Positions 23,460 through 32,258 of a stretch of DNA of 53,115 bases are shown here, in pieces. The notes beneath the pieces are model-generated. The model saw only the letters and a list, made by a program, of their open reading frames with translations. It was not told where the DNA came from and searched no databases. Made by a program: the position numbers and the translations under genes. Source of the stretch: an uncultured Dysosmobacter sp. (GTDB lineage: Bacteria; Bacillota; Clostridia; Oscillospirales; Oscillospiraceae); contig NZ_CANRMB010000025.1 of NCBI RefSeq assembly GCF_947631635.1, positions 1 through 53,115 on the forward strand, given 5' to 3'. Position 1 is the first letter of the stretch. Each line of letters starts with the position of its first letter.

Positions 23460-24647
23460 TCACCTTAACACATCTTCGTACAGTTCAACATATTCCTGAA
23501 ACTTATCCTGCTGATCAAAGCGCCTTGCCCTTGCAAGACACGCCTCCCGCGAGAAGGGCTTGTCCGCGCAGACATACCGGACGGCCTTTTCCATGGCGTC
23601 CACATCATCGCATGGTACGACGATCCCGCAGGTTTCATCTATACATTCCGGGCTTCCACCCGTCTTAAAGGTTATAACCGATGTTCCGCAAGACAAAGCT
23701 TCTATATTAACCATTCCCAAAACTTCTTCCCTCGTGGGACTCACAAACACATCCGCTGCCGAATAGATCTCGGCTAATTCATGCTGATCTTGTGTTCTGT
23801 GAATAGAAATGATATGATTCGGAAGCTGCTTATCAATTACACTGTCTGTACCGACAAGTACGATCTGATATCTCTCATCCAATCGTTCCGCCAAATCAAG
23901 GAAAACATCAAGCCCTTTACGCTTGTCCCAGCCAAATGCGACGCCCAACAATATATACTTTTCTTCCAATCCATATCTCTGCCGGAACACGCTTTCTGTT
24001 GGAGTAAACACAGACAGGTCGATTCCGTTATTTATCGTGTATATAGGATAGTCCTTAAGGAATGATTGCCGCACCAGATCCGCTAACCAAATGGAAGGGG
24101 TGACGATCGTAAGGTCCAGTCCTTTTAACAACTCCTTCTTTTTACATAACAGTTTACTGCTGGAGTCAATAAACCAACTGAATTCACGAGGCCTGATACA
24201 GCCGGTACAATCGTTTAACCACCCCCTGCACTTGGGATCTGTAAAATAGCAGCAATGACCGGTAAAAGCCCAGCAATCGTGAAACGTCCAAATGATTTTT
24301 TTATGATTGGTTTTCAGATAGTCAAACAAAATGGACAAATTACAATTGTGCCCATGAATATTATGCAAATGAATAATATCAGCATCATATTTTTCCAGGA
24401 TACCGACCAGCCTTTTCGTTGCCTTACTGGAATTGAAGCCGTAATTACCTCTGATCCTCGCTTCTATGGCTCCAAGCCTGACCTCACGATCGGTCATGTA
24501 CTTGATCCCACACTGATATTGTGACGTACCTGAGGAATAGCATATATAATTTTCTATGTTGTGCTTGTTCAACCGCTCACTGATCGCAACGCAGATCTTT
24601 CCTGTGCTTCCTGTTCCGCATGTTGCATTAATCTGAATCACTTTCAT
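23460..24647 (-). CDS. Glycosyltransferase family 4
   Basis: A 395-residue GT-B enzyme. Residues 1-180 are the acceptor domain (MKVIQINATCGTGSTGKIC, HLHNIHGHNCN, TFHDCWAFTGHCCYF). Residues about 190-395 are the donor domain with NNGIDLSVFTP, GWDKRKGLDVF and the EX7E region VSPTREEVLGMVNIEALSCG. The Cys-rich CRGWLNDCTGCIRP loop is typical of the Wcal-like subgroup. The start is set at MKVIQ (24647), not the ATG 8 codons earlier, which overlaps the Wzy gene end. It adds one sugar to the lipid-linked repeat; donor unknown. Confidence 0.85.
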   Translation of the reverse strand: MKVIQINATCGTGSTGKICVAISERLNKHNIENYICYSSGTSQYQCGIKYMTDREVRLGAIEARIRGNYGFNSSKATKRLVGILEKYDADIIHLHNIHGHNCNLSILFDYLKTNHKKIIWTFHDCWAFTGHCCYFTDPKCRGWLNDCTGCIRPREFSWFIDSSSKLLCKKKELLKGLDLTIVTPSIWLADLVRQSFLKDYPIYTINNGIDLSVFTPTESVFRQRYGLEEKYILLGVAFGWDKRKGLDVFLDLAERLDERYQIVLVGTDSVIDKQLPNHIISIHRTQDQHELAEIYSAADVFVSPTREEVLGMVNIEALSCGTSVITFKTGGSPECIDETCGIVVPCDDVDAMEKAVRYVCADKPFSREACLARARRFDQQDKFQEYVELYEDVLR

Positions 24648-24658
24648 ATGGGATGCCC

Positions 24659-25765
24659 CTATTCCTGCCAAAATGGAATATATGGAAAGACTTGCAGTAT
24701 ATCTGCCGATGTATACATGCTTTTAATAAAGTTTGCCAGAAAAAACATGGTCATTACAACATATATAAGTCTTGCTGCATCCCAATGCCTCTTTGAGCTG
24801 CTATTTAATAATTTGGGAATAATCATCGGTATAAAAATCATATAATAATAATTCATGCGCATAGCTACTGTACTAAGTGGTACAAAAAACTGCAAGCATG
24901 TTGATAGCAGCAGTATGTTTCTTTGTCCAATGATCTCATCTGAGAGTGCTTTGTCAGAATCTGAAGTAACGAATATAGCTATAGCAGAAAAAGCAGCTAA
25001 AAGCAGGAGCATGCCGTAAGCCCCTGTCCTGGCCATCGTATATGTTTCATATCTTGTTCCGACGAGAAAACGCAGGAGCCAGTTGAATATTGGTTCATTA
25101 AATACATATACGACTATCATGAATGGCACAACAGCATATAGCCATTTTTTGGTTATTTTTGCTCTATAGACTGGATACAGCAAGAGCATGATGAACGCAG
25201 ACTGATGAAACAATGTGGCTAATAACACAGACAGGATAAAGCCTGTTTTTTTTCTTTTTTTTGAAAACTGATAAGCAGGAACTGCAAAGGCCATAGCAAG
25301 TACTTGCCTAATTCCGGAGAAATAAAGCGAAAATGGCGCGACCGATAAAAACAGGACGATGGTAAGCGCTGACGCAGCGTTGTTCTTTTTATAAAGCCAC
25401 CAAATAGGGAGAACCGATAAGACCGCTGTTGCCGCGATAAACCATTGGAAGTCATTCGAAACGACCTGTAGGACCTTTACAAATAGCCTAAACCCTATCT
25501 CGACATCATAATTCCTGTTCACATCAACAAGCTCTCGGAACGACATGTTTCCGTAGCTATTGAAATAGTACTTATAGTTTTTTAAGTCTACTCCGCAATC
25601 AATACTACGCAACGCAAGCAACAGAGTAAGTATAAAGAAAAAGAAAGAAAGGCCAAGTGCATTCGTCGTTTTTCTGTCGTCATTCATCTTTATGACAATA
25701 CCATGATTTTGTTCAAGCCCGCACACCACAAGCGGCAATAGACATAAAATATAGTATGCAAGCAT
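24659..25765 (-). CDS. EpsG-type polysaccharide polymerase (Wzy)
   Basis: A 368-residue membrane protein with about ten hydrophobic helices. The N-terminal MLAYYILCLLPLVVC, then LALRSIDCGVDLKNYKYYF and FSGIRQVLAMAFAVPAYQF are typical of EpsG family polymerases (GxDxxxY and the R-Q-x-x-A segment). It would polymerise flipped repeat units at the outer membrane leaflet together with Wzx and the CpsC-type length regulator. It is the only polymerase candidate in the locus. Confidence 0.85.
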   Translation of the reverse strand: MLAYYILCLLPLVVCGLEQNHGIVIKMNDDRKTTNALGLSFFFFILTLLLALRSIDCGVDLKNYKYYFNSYGNMSFRELVDVNRNYDVEIGFRLFVKVLQVVSNDFQWFIAATAVLSVLPIWWLYKKNNAASALTIVLFLSVAPFSLYFSGIRQVLAMAFAVPAYQFSKKRKKTGFILSVLLATLFHQSAFIMLLLYPVYRAKITKKWLYAVVPFMIVVYVFNEPIFNWLLRFLVGTRYETYTMARTGAYGMLLLLAAFSAIAIFVTSDSDKALSDEIIGQRNILLLSTCLQFFVPLSTVAMRMNYYYMIFIPMIIPKLLNSSSKRHWDAARLIYVVMTMFFLANFIKSMYTSADILQVFPYIPFWQE

Positions 25766-25791
25766 TGTCAGGTTCCCCCTATGGTACTAGA

Positions 25792-26763
25792 TCAAACTCT
25801 TTTTACTGCTCTATAATACACTTTTCTGATCGCCGGTCTAATTTTCCCGTACAACAGACAGCTCTTAATGGCCAGGCAGTCACTGCGCGTCAGCAGATCT
25901 CTGCTTTTCCCTTCCTGAATACAATCTCGCACAACAGTTGGATTGTCGTATTTCGCATTATATATTGCATAGCTTTTAAGGAAGTTATACTCTTTAGACG
26001 CTGCTTCACCCAAGCTTTTGATCAGCATATTGCCAAGACTGATACTGTCCTTATGAAAGATATCTTTCCCGATAACTGTCAACTGCCCGTTATGGACTCT
26101 TCCGCAGACATGTACACCTGGTGTATGAACTAAACTGTACTTGTTTAAAAAGATACGGATCCACATCAAAAAATCTTGACAATATCGAAGGGACTCGTCA
26201 AACATCCCGCAATCATCAAATGCTGTTTTGGGTATCAATAACGCGCAGCCATTGTAGGAACCATCATCAATCACGTCTTTTAATGCAGCTTCCCACGGAA
26301 TGATCTCTCCGATTTGATACGTCTGCCTCGCTGACCTCTTTACATTGAAGGAAATAAGATCCTTTGAGTCCTTATCGATTTGTTTTGATCCACAGACTGC
26401 GATCACATGCTTTTCCCCAATACTTTGTAAAGCATTGATCTGTGACTCTACCTTTTCTGGAAGGTATTTATCATCGTGCGATAGCCAGGAAAAGTATTCT
26501 CCCCGCATCGCTTTGATACCTACATTGAGCGCTGAGGATACTCCGCCATTGCTTTTTTTCACATACCTGATCTTATCGCCATAACTTCTGGCAATGGATT
26601 CCGTGGCACCATGATCTGTCGACCCGTCATTGACGACAATGACCTCAATATTCCTGTACGTCTGTGCAAGCGCGCTGTCAATGGCCTCTCTCATAAAGTT
26701 GCTTCCGTTATAAACAGGAATAATAATAGAGACTAATGGGGCATTACTTCCTGGCATCCTCAT
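25792..26763 (-). CDS. Glycosyltransferase family 2
   Basis: A 323-residue GT-A enzyme. The N-terminus VSIIIPVYNGSNFMREAIDS, the nucleotide-binding VVNDGSTDHGAT, the metal-binding DxD-like SHDDKYLPEK and CGMFDESLRYCQDFLMWIRI near residue 190 are all typical. It overlaps the upstream GT4 gene by 20 bp, so the two are coupled. It forms one linkage of the repeat unit; specificity not readable. Confidence 0.88.
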   Translation of the reverse strand: MRMPGSNAPLVSIIIPVYNGSNFMREAIDSALAQTYRNIEVIVVNDGSTDHGATESIARSYGDKIRYVKKSNGGVSSALNVGIKAMRGEYFSWLSHDDKYLPEKVESQINALQSIGEKHVIAVCGSKQIDKDSKDLISFNVKRSARQTYQIGEIIPWEAALKDVIDDGSYNGCALLIPKTAFDDCGMFDESLRYCQDFLMWIRIFLNKYSLVHTPGVHVCGRVHNGQLTVIGKDIFHKDSISLGNMLIKSLGEAASKEYNFLKSYAIYNAKYDNPTVVRDCIQEGKSRDLLTRSDCLAIKSCLLYGKIRPAIRKVYYRAVKRV

Positions 26764-27868
26764 AGATCTCCTTCATTTTTGAAGTGATGATATCGATATG
26801 AAACTGTTTAGAAAGCGTTCTGTTTCTATTCCCCATATCCGCTCTGATTTTCTCGTTTTGCGCTAAAAACGCGATCCCCTCAGCAAATGCTGAAACATCG
26901 TTGTATTTGCTCACGATTCCATTTTCTCCATTATGAATGAATCCCCTTGTTCCTCTGTGATCTGAGATCAATAATGGCAGTCCCGCGGCCATACCTTCAA
27001 TCGCCGCTATCCCCTGCCCTTCTCTTATTGACGGAAAAGCACAGATATCAGAAGCATGGTACAAGTCCGCAATATCGCTTCTATGGCCTAAAAGAATGAC
27101 TTGATCTTGTAACCCTCTATTGTTGATTTCATTTTGTAAAAATGTTCTTTGCCTTCCCTCTCCCGCGATTAGGTACCGTACATTTTTATCATTTATGATT
27201 GACAAGGCTCTTATGACAACGATGTGATTCTTGTTGGCGTTTAATTCCCCTACAGAAGTAATAACGATTGCGTTTAGGGGAATTTTCAACGCGGCCCTTT
27301 TTTCTTCACGAGAAACGATAGGTTTTGAAAACTTATCTATATCAACGCCTACACCAGAAACATAATGAGTCTTTTTCGCATGTAAATGTCTTTTTGCTCT
27401 CTCGTAATCCTCCTGGTTAATTGTAATAAGATCGTCCGTGATCCATGAACACAGCCATTCTATAGGATAATACAACAGCCAATTCTTCAGCGGCGCGCCG
27501 GTGTAGAAGTGGAAGCCGTGGGCGGTGTAGAACACCTTCGTCCCGGCCCTCCGCAGCTTCCGGCAGGCCAGCCGTACCAGGGCCGAGGCATTGGGGGTGT
27601 GGGTATGTACAATATCATAGCGATTCTCGGAGAGCAGCTTTTTCAGCGCTCGGTAGGCTGCTAAATTATCCTTGCAGAACGGTGAGCGTGAAAACGGAAT
27701 ATGGTGCTGGGAACAGGCCAGGGAGACAATTTCCCCCGGCAGAGGCTTATCCAAATTACAGGCCAGCTCTACCGTGTGCCCCTCTCCCTGGAGCATTTTG
27801 ATATGCTCCGGGAAAAAGCCCATCGTGCTGGACACTGTGGTCACATACAAGATATTCAGTCTGCTCAT
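26744..27868 (-). CDS. Glycosyltransferase family 4, mosaic composition
   Basis: A 374-residue GT-B enzyme of the EpsD/PglA-like group. Markers are LYVTTVSSTMGFFPEHIKML, DIVHTHTPNASALVRLA, FYTAHGFHFYTGAPLKNW, GVGVDIDKF, GELNANKNH and the donor motif FPSIREGQGIAAIEGMAAG. The first 130 codons are GC-rich like the flanking chromosome. From about 27480 leftward the rest is AT-rich like the other transferases, yet the frame and family are continuous. This suggests recombination inside the gene between alleles. Confidence 0.88.
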   Translation of the reverse strand: MSRLNILYVTTVSSTMGFFPEHIKMLQGEGHTVELACNLDKPLPGEIVSLACSQHHIPFSRSPFCKDNLAAYRALKKLLSENRYDIVHTHTPNASALVRLACRKLRRAGTKVFYTAHGFHFYTGAPLKNWLLYYPIEWLCSWITDDLITINQEDYERAKRHLHAKKTHYVSGVGVDIDKFSKPIVSREEKRAALKIPLNAIVITSVGELNANKNHIVVIRALSIINDKNVRYLIAGEGRQRTFLQNEINNRGLQDQVILLGHRSDIADLYHASDICAFPSIREGQGIAAIEGMAAGLPLLISDHRGTRGFIHNGENGIVSKYNDVSAFAEGIAFLAQNEKIRADMGNRNRTLSKQFHIDIITSKMKEIYEDARK

Positions 27869-27957
27869 CTCCTCAAAGGCTATTTGTTCCTTTTGGTCGG
27901 GATACCAACAAAGAGTAAGCCGCTTGTGGCGTTCGGTCCAATCATTTAAAAATCTTT
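27869..27957. other. Short gap, nothing recognised
   Basis: A small non-coding spacer between the methyltransferase fragment and the mosaic glycosyltransferase; no hairpin or promoter seen. Confidence 0.3.
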
Positions 27958-28374
27958 TTAGTCTATTCCGACATAAATATTGGTATAGTAGTCCCTGTCC
28001 TTATCGTATAATTGTTTTTTTAGTTGAAAACGCCCCGTATCCAGGACCAATTGGTGGCAAGTCGGATTGTGGTAAATCATGGTTGTCCCATGTGACGGAA
28101 GCTTTTTTATCACATTCTGAAAAACTTCCGGGCCAAATGGGTTAAAGAAATAAAATGTGTCATAGCTTTTATAGTCCTCAAACTCCCGCGCGTCGCCTAT
28201 CCATACCGTCACATCATCCAGGCCCAGCCGATGCATATTCCGCACACAAATGTCCGCTGTTTTTCCTGTCCTCCGGTACAGCAGTTCCTTCGGCTTGCAG
28301 ATCGCAACACTGTCATACATCGTCATATTATCGCAGGCATTATGCTCTATACCTGGGAAAGAATGGACCTTCAC
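27958..28374 (-). pseudogene. SAM-dependent methyltransferase C-terminal fragment
   Basis: 138 codons. From about residue 40 onward it reads ADICVRNMHRLGLDDVTVWI, GDAREFEDYKSYDTFYFFNP and FGPEVFQNVIKKL, which are motifs II-IV of class I methyltransferases. The SAM-binding motif I that should precede it is absent. The first 35 residues are unrelated and overlap the end of the FemAB-like gene by 35 bp. It is most likely a truncated gene left by recombination. Confidence 0.65.
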
Positions 28375-29371
28375 TTACGTTTCTTATTCCCATAAGCTCA
28401 TCATACTTTTCTTGATTATATATCTTCTTTCCAATGAAGAACTGGTTTAGTTCTCCTTTAAAAAAACTCCTCTTAAACTGAAAGAGGCTATCTTCTTCTG
28501 AGCCAACGCCACCGCCGAGATACAGACTCTTGTAGCTATTTGCCGTTCCCCATAGTGCCACCGTATAAAGAAGAAGGTTGGTGGCGGCAAGGCTGCTATA
28601 CTCTCTCATGCTTCCAGACAAGTGATAGTTCATCATCCCATTAGTGGCAAGTATAATAGAGGCGGCAATGACTATTCCATCTTTTACTGCGTAAAACACC
28701 TGCGCATTCTGCGGCAGATCATTCAAAACAGATGTATAAAACTCCGGCTCAAAATAGTAATAGTTCTCTGCGTCAACCTTTTCCATTGTGGAGTTATATA
28801 TCTTTCGGAATGTCGCATAGATTTCCGGGTATCGTCCGTTGTAGATCTTCACGCCATCTTTAATTGCTTTGCGAATGTGTCTCCGATTGCTTCCTGTAAG
28901 GTTGCTCCAAATTGTTTCCTGCGATTCCAGATTCATATGTACAACCTTACCAAGCTGAATGATTTCATAGAAGCAGCTTGCTTTTTCATGGTTCTTCACC
29001 ATCGGATGGAATCGCACAAACTCCGAGATGATACCGTTTCTTTCGCACCAGTCTTGGTAGGCGTCAAACAGTCCTTCCGTTTCTTCTCCCTCGATCAGCC
29101 ATCCGCCGTAACCATAAGGTGTAGTGAAATCAAAGTACTTACCTTCTTCGAGTATCCCAGCAAAGCGGCGATCCTTTGCTACATCGCGTTTCATGACAAC
29201 ATTGATACCTCTGGTTTTCTCGCTCTCATATGAGAACAGAAGAGGATCGCCATCGCCATGAATCTGGAAAGCCTTAACGTAGCCATTAAGCCAGTAGGCA
29301 TCATATTTTTTAAAGGAGCGGACGAGCGAATCCCACCGATCTCTCTGTTCAAAAGTCAAAACTTCAAGCAT
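28340..29371 (-). CDS. FemAB/GNAT-fold transferase
   Basis: A 343-residue soluble protein of the FemA/FemB-like double-GNAT group (Acetyltransf_6 type). FDFTTPYGYGGWLIEGEE and EFVRFHPMVKNHEKA in the first half, SNRRHIRKAIKDGVKI in the middle, and YHLSGSMREYSSLAATNLLL then YLGGGVGSEEDSLFQFKRSF in the second half are diagnostic. FemAB enzymes transfer aminoacyl groups from tRNA, and some relatives acylate sugars. It overlaps the PLP enzyme gene by 8 bp. In this setting it may attach an acyl or aminoacyl group to an amino sugar; this is inference. Confidence 0.8.
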   Translation of the reverse strand: MLEVLTFEQRDRWDSLVRSFKKYDAYWLNGYVKAFQIHGDGDPLLFSYESEKTRGINVVMKRDVAKDRRFAGILEEGKYFDFTTPYGYGGWLIEGEETEGLFDAYQDWCERNGIISEFVRFHPMVKNHEKASCFYEIIQLGKVVHMNLESQETIWSNLTGSNRRHIRKAIKDGVKIYNGRYPEIYATFRKIYNSTMEKVDAENYYYFEPEFYTSVLNDLPQNAQVFYAVKDGIVIAASIILATNGMMNYHLSGSMREYSSLAATNLLLYTVALWGTANSYKSLYLGGGVGSEEDSLFQFKRSFFKGELNQFFIGKKIYNQEKYDELMGIRNVSEGPFFPRYRA

Positions 29372-30407
29372 CGTTCATCCCTCCTTTTAAAAATTGCTCT
29401 ATTGTATCTATCATTCGATACATATCCTCTTCCGTATATCGCTGATCACAAACGAGACTCAATTCGTTCTGATAAATGTTCAATTCTCTTTCACATAGCC
29501 TGTGATATGCGCTCACAGTCCAATGAACCGGACAGTAAATGTCATGCTGAGTCAGGTAACGCCGAAGTATGTCCCGTTTTCCATCTGGGACCAGGACAGG
29601 CACGAACATTGGGCAGTCGGAATCTTTCAATTCAGGGAAGATTATCATCTCGTGGAAAGCTTTTCGCAGTATTTCCGCATTCTCCCGTCTTCTGGCTTTT
29701 ATCGTTTCAACATCCAACCTCTTCGCCAGCAAAACGTCTCGCTCTGCTGCCGGTGCTATACCGACCTTCTCCAAACAGTCTTCTGCCGTATCAAAAATCT
29801 TCAAATATCCCTTATCCGTTACCCTGCGCCCTTTGTTATCCATAAAACCATTTATGAAGCTGTTCTTTAGCTTCATGGCCTGTTCCCGCAGAAATGTATA
29901 TCCAAGATCATCCGAATCTTCCATCGCCAGCCTATGCCCATCTTCCGCCCACGCATAGCCTCCGGTCCAGATGCCACACCATTTTCGAAGAGAACCAAAA
30001 TAGTAATCAGCATCCATGTATGCAGATGAGAAGATTGAATGCGTTACGTCACGGATAATGACACCACTATAAGCAGGCAAGTCGAGAGAGGATGGGGTAT
30101 ATCCGAAGTAATCCATGAGGAATAGCACATCGCAATCCAACTTTATCTCTTGGATCAGTCCATTCTTCCAATAAACCGGATAAAAATGGACATCGATTTC
30201 TTCTTTTAAAAACGGTACAATCATACTGTCACAACACCATGACGGCATGGCAACAGTATGAACTTCCGTTTCATGTCTTATATCCTTAATAATTGCTTGT
30301 AATGCGCTTCTGCCTGAGAGAAACCATTGCGTGGTTTCCGGGAACAGCTTGCATCCCTGCTCGGCTGTTGGCACATTCCAAAACTCACTGCCAATTTCTC
30401 TTATCAT
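29364..30407 (-). CDS. PLP-dependent aminotransferase-like enzyme
   Basis: A 347-residue fold-type I PLP enzyme distantly related to DegT/DnrJ/EryC1. LSGRSALQAII is the cofactor phosphate region, VLFLMDYFGYTPSSLD and IIRDVTHSIFSS the Asp that pairs with PLP nitrogen, and YFGSLRKWCGIWTGGYAW carries the Schiff-base Lys. The C-terminus IYCPVHWTVSAYHRLCE is shared with a remnant at 33575. Unlike the classical DegT gene at 34901, it is shorter and divergent. It could make a 4-amino sugar or an amino-acid substituent; the substrate is unclear. Confidence 0.78.
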   Translation of the reverse strand: MIREIGSEFWNVPTAEQGCKLFPETTQWFLSGRSALQAIIKDIRHETEVHTVAMPSWCCDSMIVPFLKEEIDVHFYPVYWKNGLIQEIKLDCDVLFLMDYFGYTPSSLDLPAYSGVIIRDVTHSIFSSAYMDADYYFGSLRKWCGIWTGGYAWAEDGHRLAMEDSDDLGYTFLREQAMKLKNSFINGFMDNKGRRVTDKGYLKIFDTAEDCLEKVGIAPAAERDVLLAKRLDVETIKARRRENAEILRKAFHEMIIFPELKDSDCPMFVPVLVPDGKRDILRRYLTQHDIYCPVHWTVSAYHRLCERELNIYQNELSLVCDQRYTEEDMYRMIDTIEQFLKGGMNDA

Positions 30408-30440
30408 TTTTGCCTCTTTGAGCGCTCACAATTATCAGCT

Positions 30441-31000
30441 TCACTTGACCGTCTCTCCCCCCATGAACTCGTCTTCTATTCCATAGTCCTCCGAGGAAAT
30501 GCTTTCCCTTCTCAGCACCGTTTTAACTGTGGCAAAAAAGATGCTCATATCCGTCTTAAAGGTTATATGTTGCGTATACCATACATCCATCTTAAATTTT
30601 TCGTCCCAGGAAACTGCATTCCGCCCATGTACCTGTGCATACCCTGTCAGCCCTGGGAGTACATCGTGCCTGTGATGCTGTTCTTCGTTGTAGCGAGGCA
30701 GATACTTTACCAACAATGGACGCGGGCCAATTATGCTCATCTCTCCCACAAGGATATTGAACAGTTCCGGCAGTTCATCAAGGCTGGTTGAACGCAGACG
30801 TTTTCCGTATTCATTAAGCCTGACAGCATCCGGCAGCGAATCTCCATTCTCATCCTTTTCATTAGTCATTGTTCGAAATTTGATGAGCTTGAATATCTTC
30901 TCATCCTTTCCGGGCTTCTCCTGAATGAAGAACGGATTGCCCTTCATTTTAACCGCTCCAAGGATCGTGAGAACCAAGAGTAACGGAGAGAGAACAATGA
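30441..31000 (-). pseudogene. N-terminally truncated initiating sugar transferase
   Basis: The catalytic part is intact: FIQEKPGKDEKIFKLIKFRT, RSTSLDELPELFNILVGEMS and PGLTGYAQVHGRNAVSWDEK, the signature of polyprenyl-phosphate hexose-1-phosphate transferases. Upstream the frame continues IIVLSPLLLVLTILGAV and then meets TGA, so the first 20 or so residues and half of the membrane helix are missing. No ATG with a ribosome binding site is left. A complete paralogue lies at 34063. Confidence 0.75.
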
Positions 31001-31105
31001 TAGGTCAACATTTATATCTCCCAAGTTATGTCTTGTCGCGATAGCATATTATCCATGACATACCACCGCCACAGACCATACAGATTTTCTTAACTGATCA
31101 ATTTT
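31001..31105. other. Junction region, nothing recognised
   Basis: About 100 bases between the opine dehydrogenase stop and the truncated transferase; no gene. It is a probable recombination junction. Confidence 0.3.
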
Positions 31106-32197
31106 CTAACCATAGATAAACGAAATCAACTCATCCTTTGTGTATTTATCAATTCCAAGGTGCTCCGCAGTCCTGCCCTCATTCAAGTCAGATCCGATCA
31201 TAATTCGACCAAGTTTAATAATCGTGTCAATCACAGGAGTAGGAACACCTGCAATCTGGCCCAGCGCACTGATTGGTACAAGTGAAAACGGAATGTCCTC
31301 CATGATATAGCGGGTCCTGAGAGTTTTCTGAGCCAGCAGACCATCATAGGCATTGCAATTCTGAATCAACTCATAAAGTGTATTTTTGGATGTCCCGCAG
31401 GAATACATGTCGATGTACTCTTGTCTCAGTGTTCTCTGTTCAAATCCAAGAGCTGCAGCTACTGCAATTCTTTCCTTGTCCATCTGTTCAAGTACCTCGC
31501 AGATGGTCGGGGTAATCCCTTCCCTGTAGTATTCATAATCCTGGGAAGGAACTGCTTCAATACGTGCCACATTCAAAAGGGAGGGGGCACCATGCACCAT
31601 AGCATTAATGTTGTCTATGCTGGTTTTGAGGACGCTATGAACCAATTTGAACACAGGCTCAGAAATTGTGAAGGCCTCTTTAAGCTTTCCATTATCTGCA
31701 GCGGGAATAGCCGCAATCTCCACTTCATTTTTCATCTGGGAAACATAAACATCGCCGTCTTTTTTCAACCGTGTTGCATAGGGTAACGTTGCGCCTGCAC
31801 CAACTACTACATCCGCTGTGCAGCCCATATCCCTCATATATTTGCGGAAGGCTATTGCACCACAGGATGCCTCGGGAAGAAGCATGACATTCTGCCCATC
31901 TACAAGGTTTGGAATAATTAGCCTTGCAGTCATTTCATGCCATGTTGAAGGTAGAACAACGACTATGTTGTCTGCTCCATCCATAGCACATTTCATATCG
32001 GTAGTAGCAAATTCTAAATGTCCCTCACCCTTTATGTCATGATGGAGAACAATCGTGTTTGTTTTACTGATCTCATCAATTTTGCTTTGGGATTTTGAAA
32101 AAAGCCTAACCTTCTCACCCTGCATAGCAAGATGCCCAGCAAAGGTCTGACCACCATTCCCGCCGCCGATAATTGCCCATGTTCTGTTTGTCTTCAA
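31106..32197 (-). CDS. Octopine/nopaline (opine) dehydrogenase family protein
   Basis: A 363-residue NAD(P)-dependent enzyme. Residues 8-20 are the Rossmann loop AIIGGGNGGQTFAGHLAMQG. NIVVVLPSTWHEMTARLIIP follows. The C-terminal domain has NAMVHGAPSLLNVARIE, YYREGITPTICEVLEQMDKE with the His, and RYIMEDIPFSLVPISALGQI, all typical of the opine dehydrogenase/ketopantoate-reductase-like family. These join an amino acid to a 2-oxo acid by reductive condensation. Such a gene inside a capsule locus points to an N-(carboxyalkyl)-amino-acid substituent. Confidence 0.85.
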   Translation of the reverse strand: MKTNRTWAIIGGGNGGQTFAGHLAMQGEKVRLFSKSQSKIDEISKTNTIVLHHDIKGEGHLEFATTDMKCAMDGADNIVVVLPSTWHEMTARLIIPNLVDGQNVMLLPEASCGAIAFRKYMRDMGCTADVVVGAGATLPYATRLKKDGDVYVSQMKNEVEIAAIPAADNGKLKEAFTISEPVFKLVHSVLKTSIDNINAMVHGAPSLLNVARIEAVPSQDYEYYREGITPTICEVLEQMDKERIAVAAALGFEQRTLRQEYIDMYSCGTSKNTLYELIQNCNAYDGLLAQKTLRTRYIMEDIPFSLVPISALGQIAGVPTPVIDTIIKLGRIMIGSDLNEGRTAEHLGIDKYTKDELISFIYG

Positions 32198-32258
32198 TAA
32201 AGCACCTTCTCAGTTAATTTTTACTGCTTGTGTTGAATACTTTCTTACTCTCTAATTG

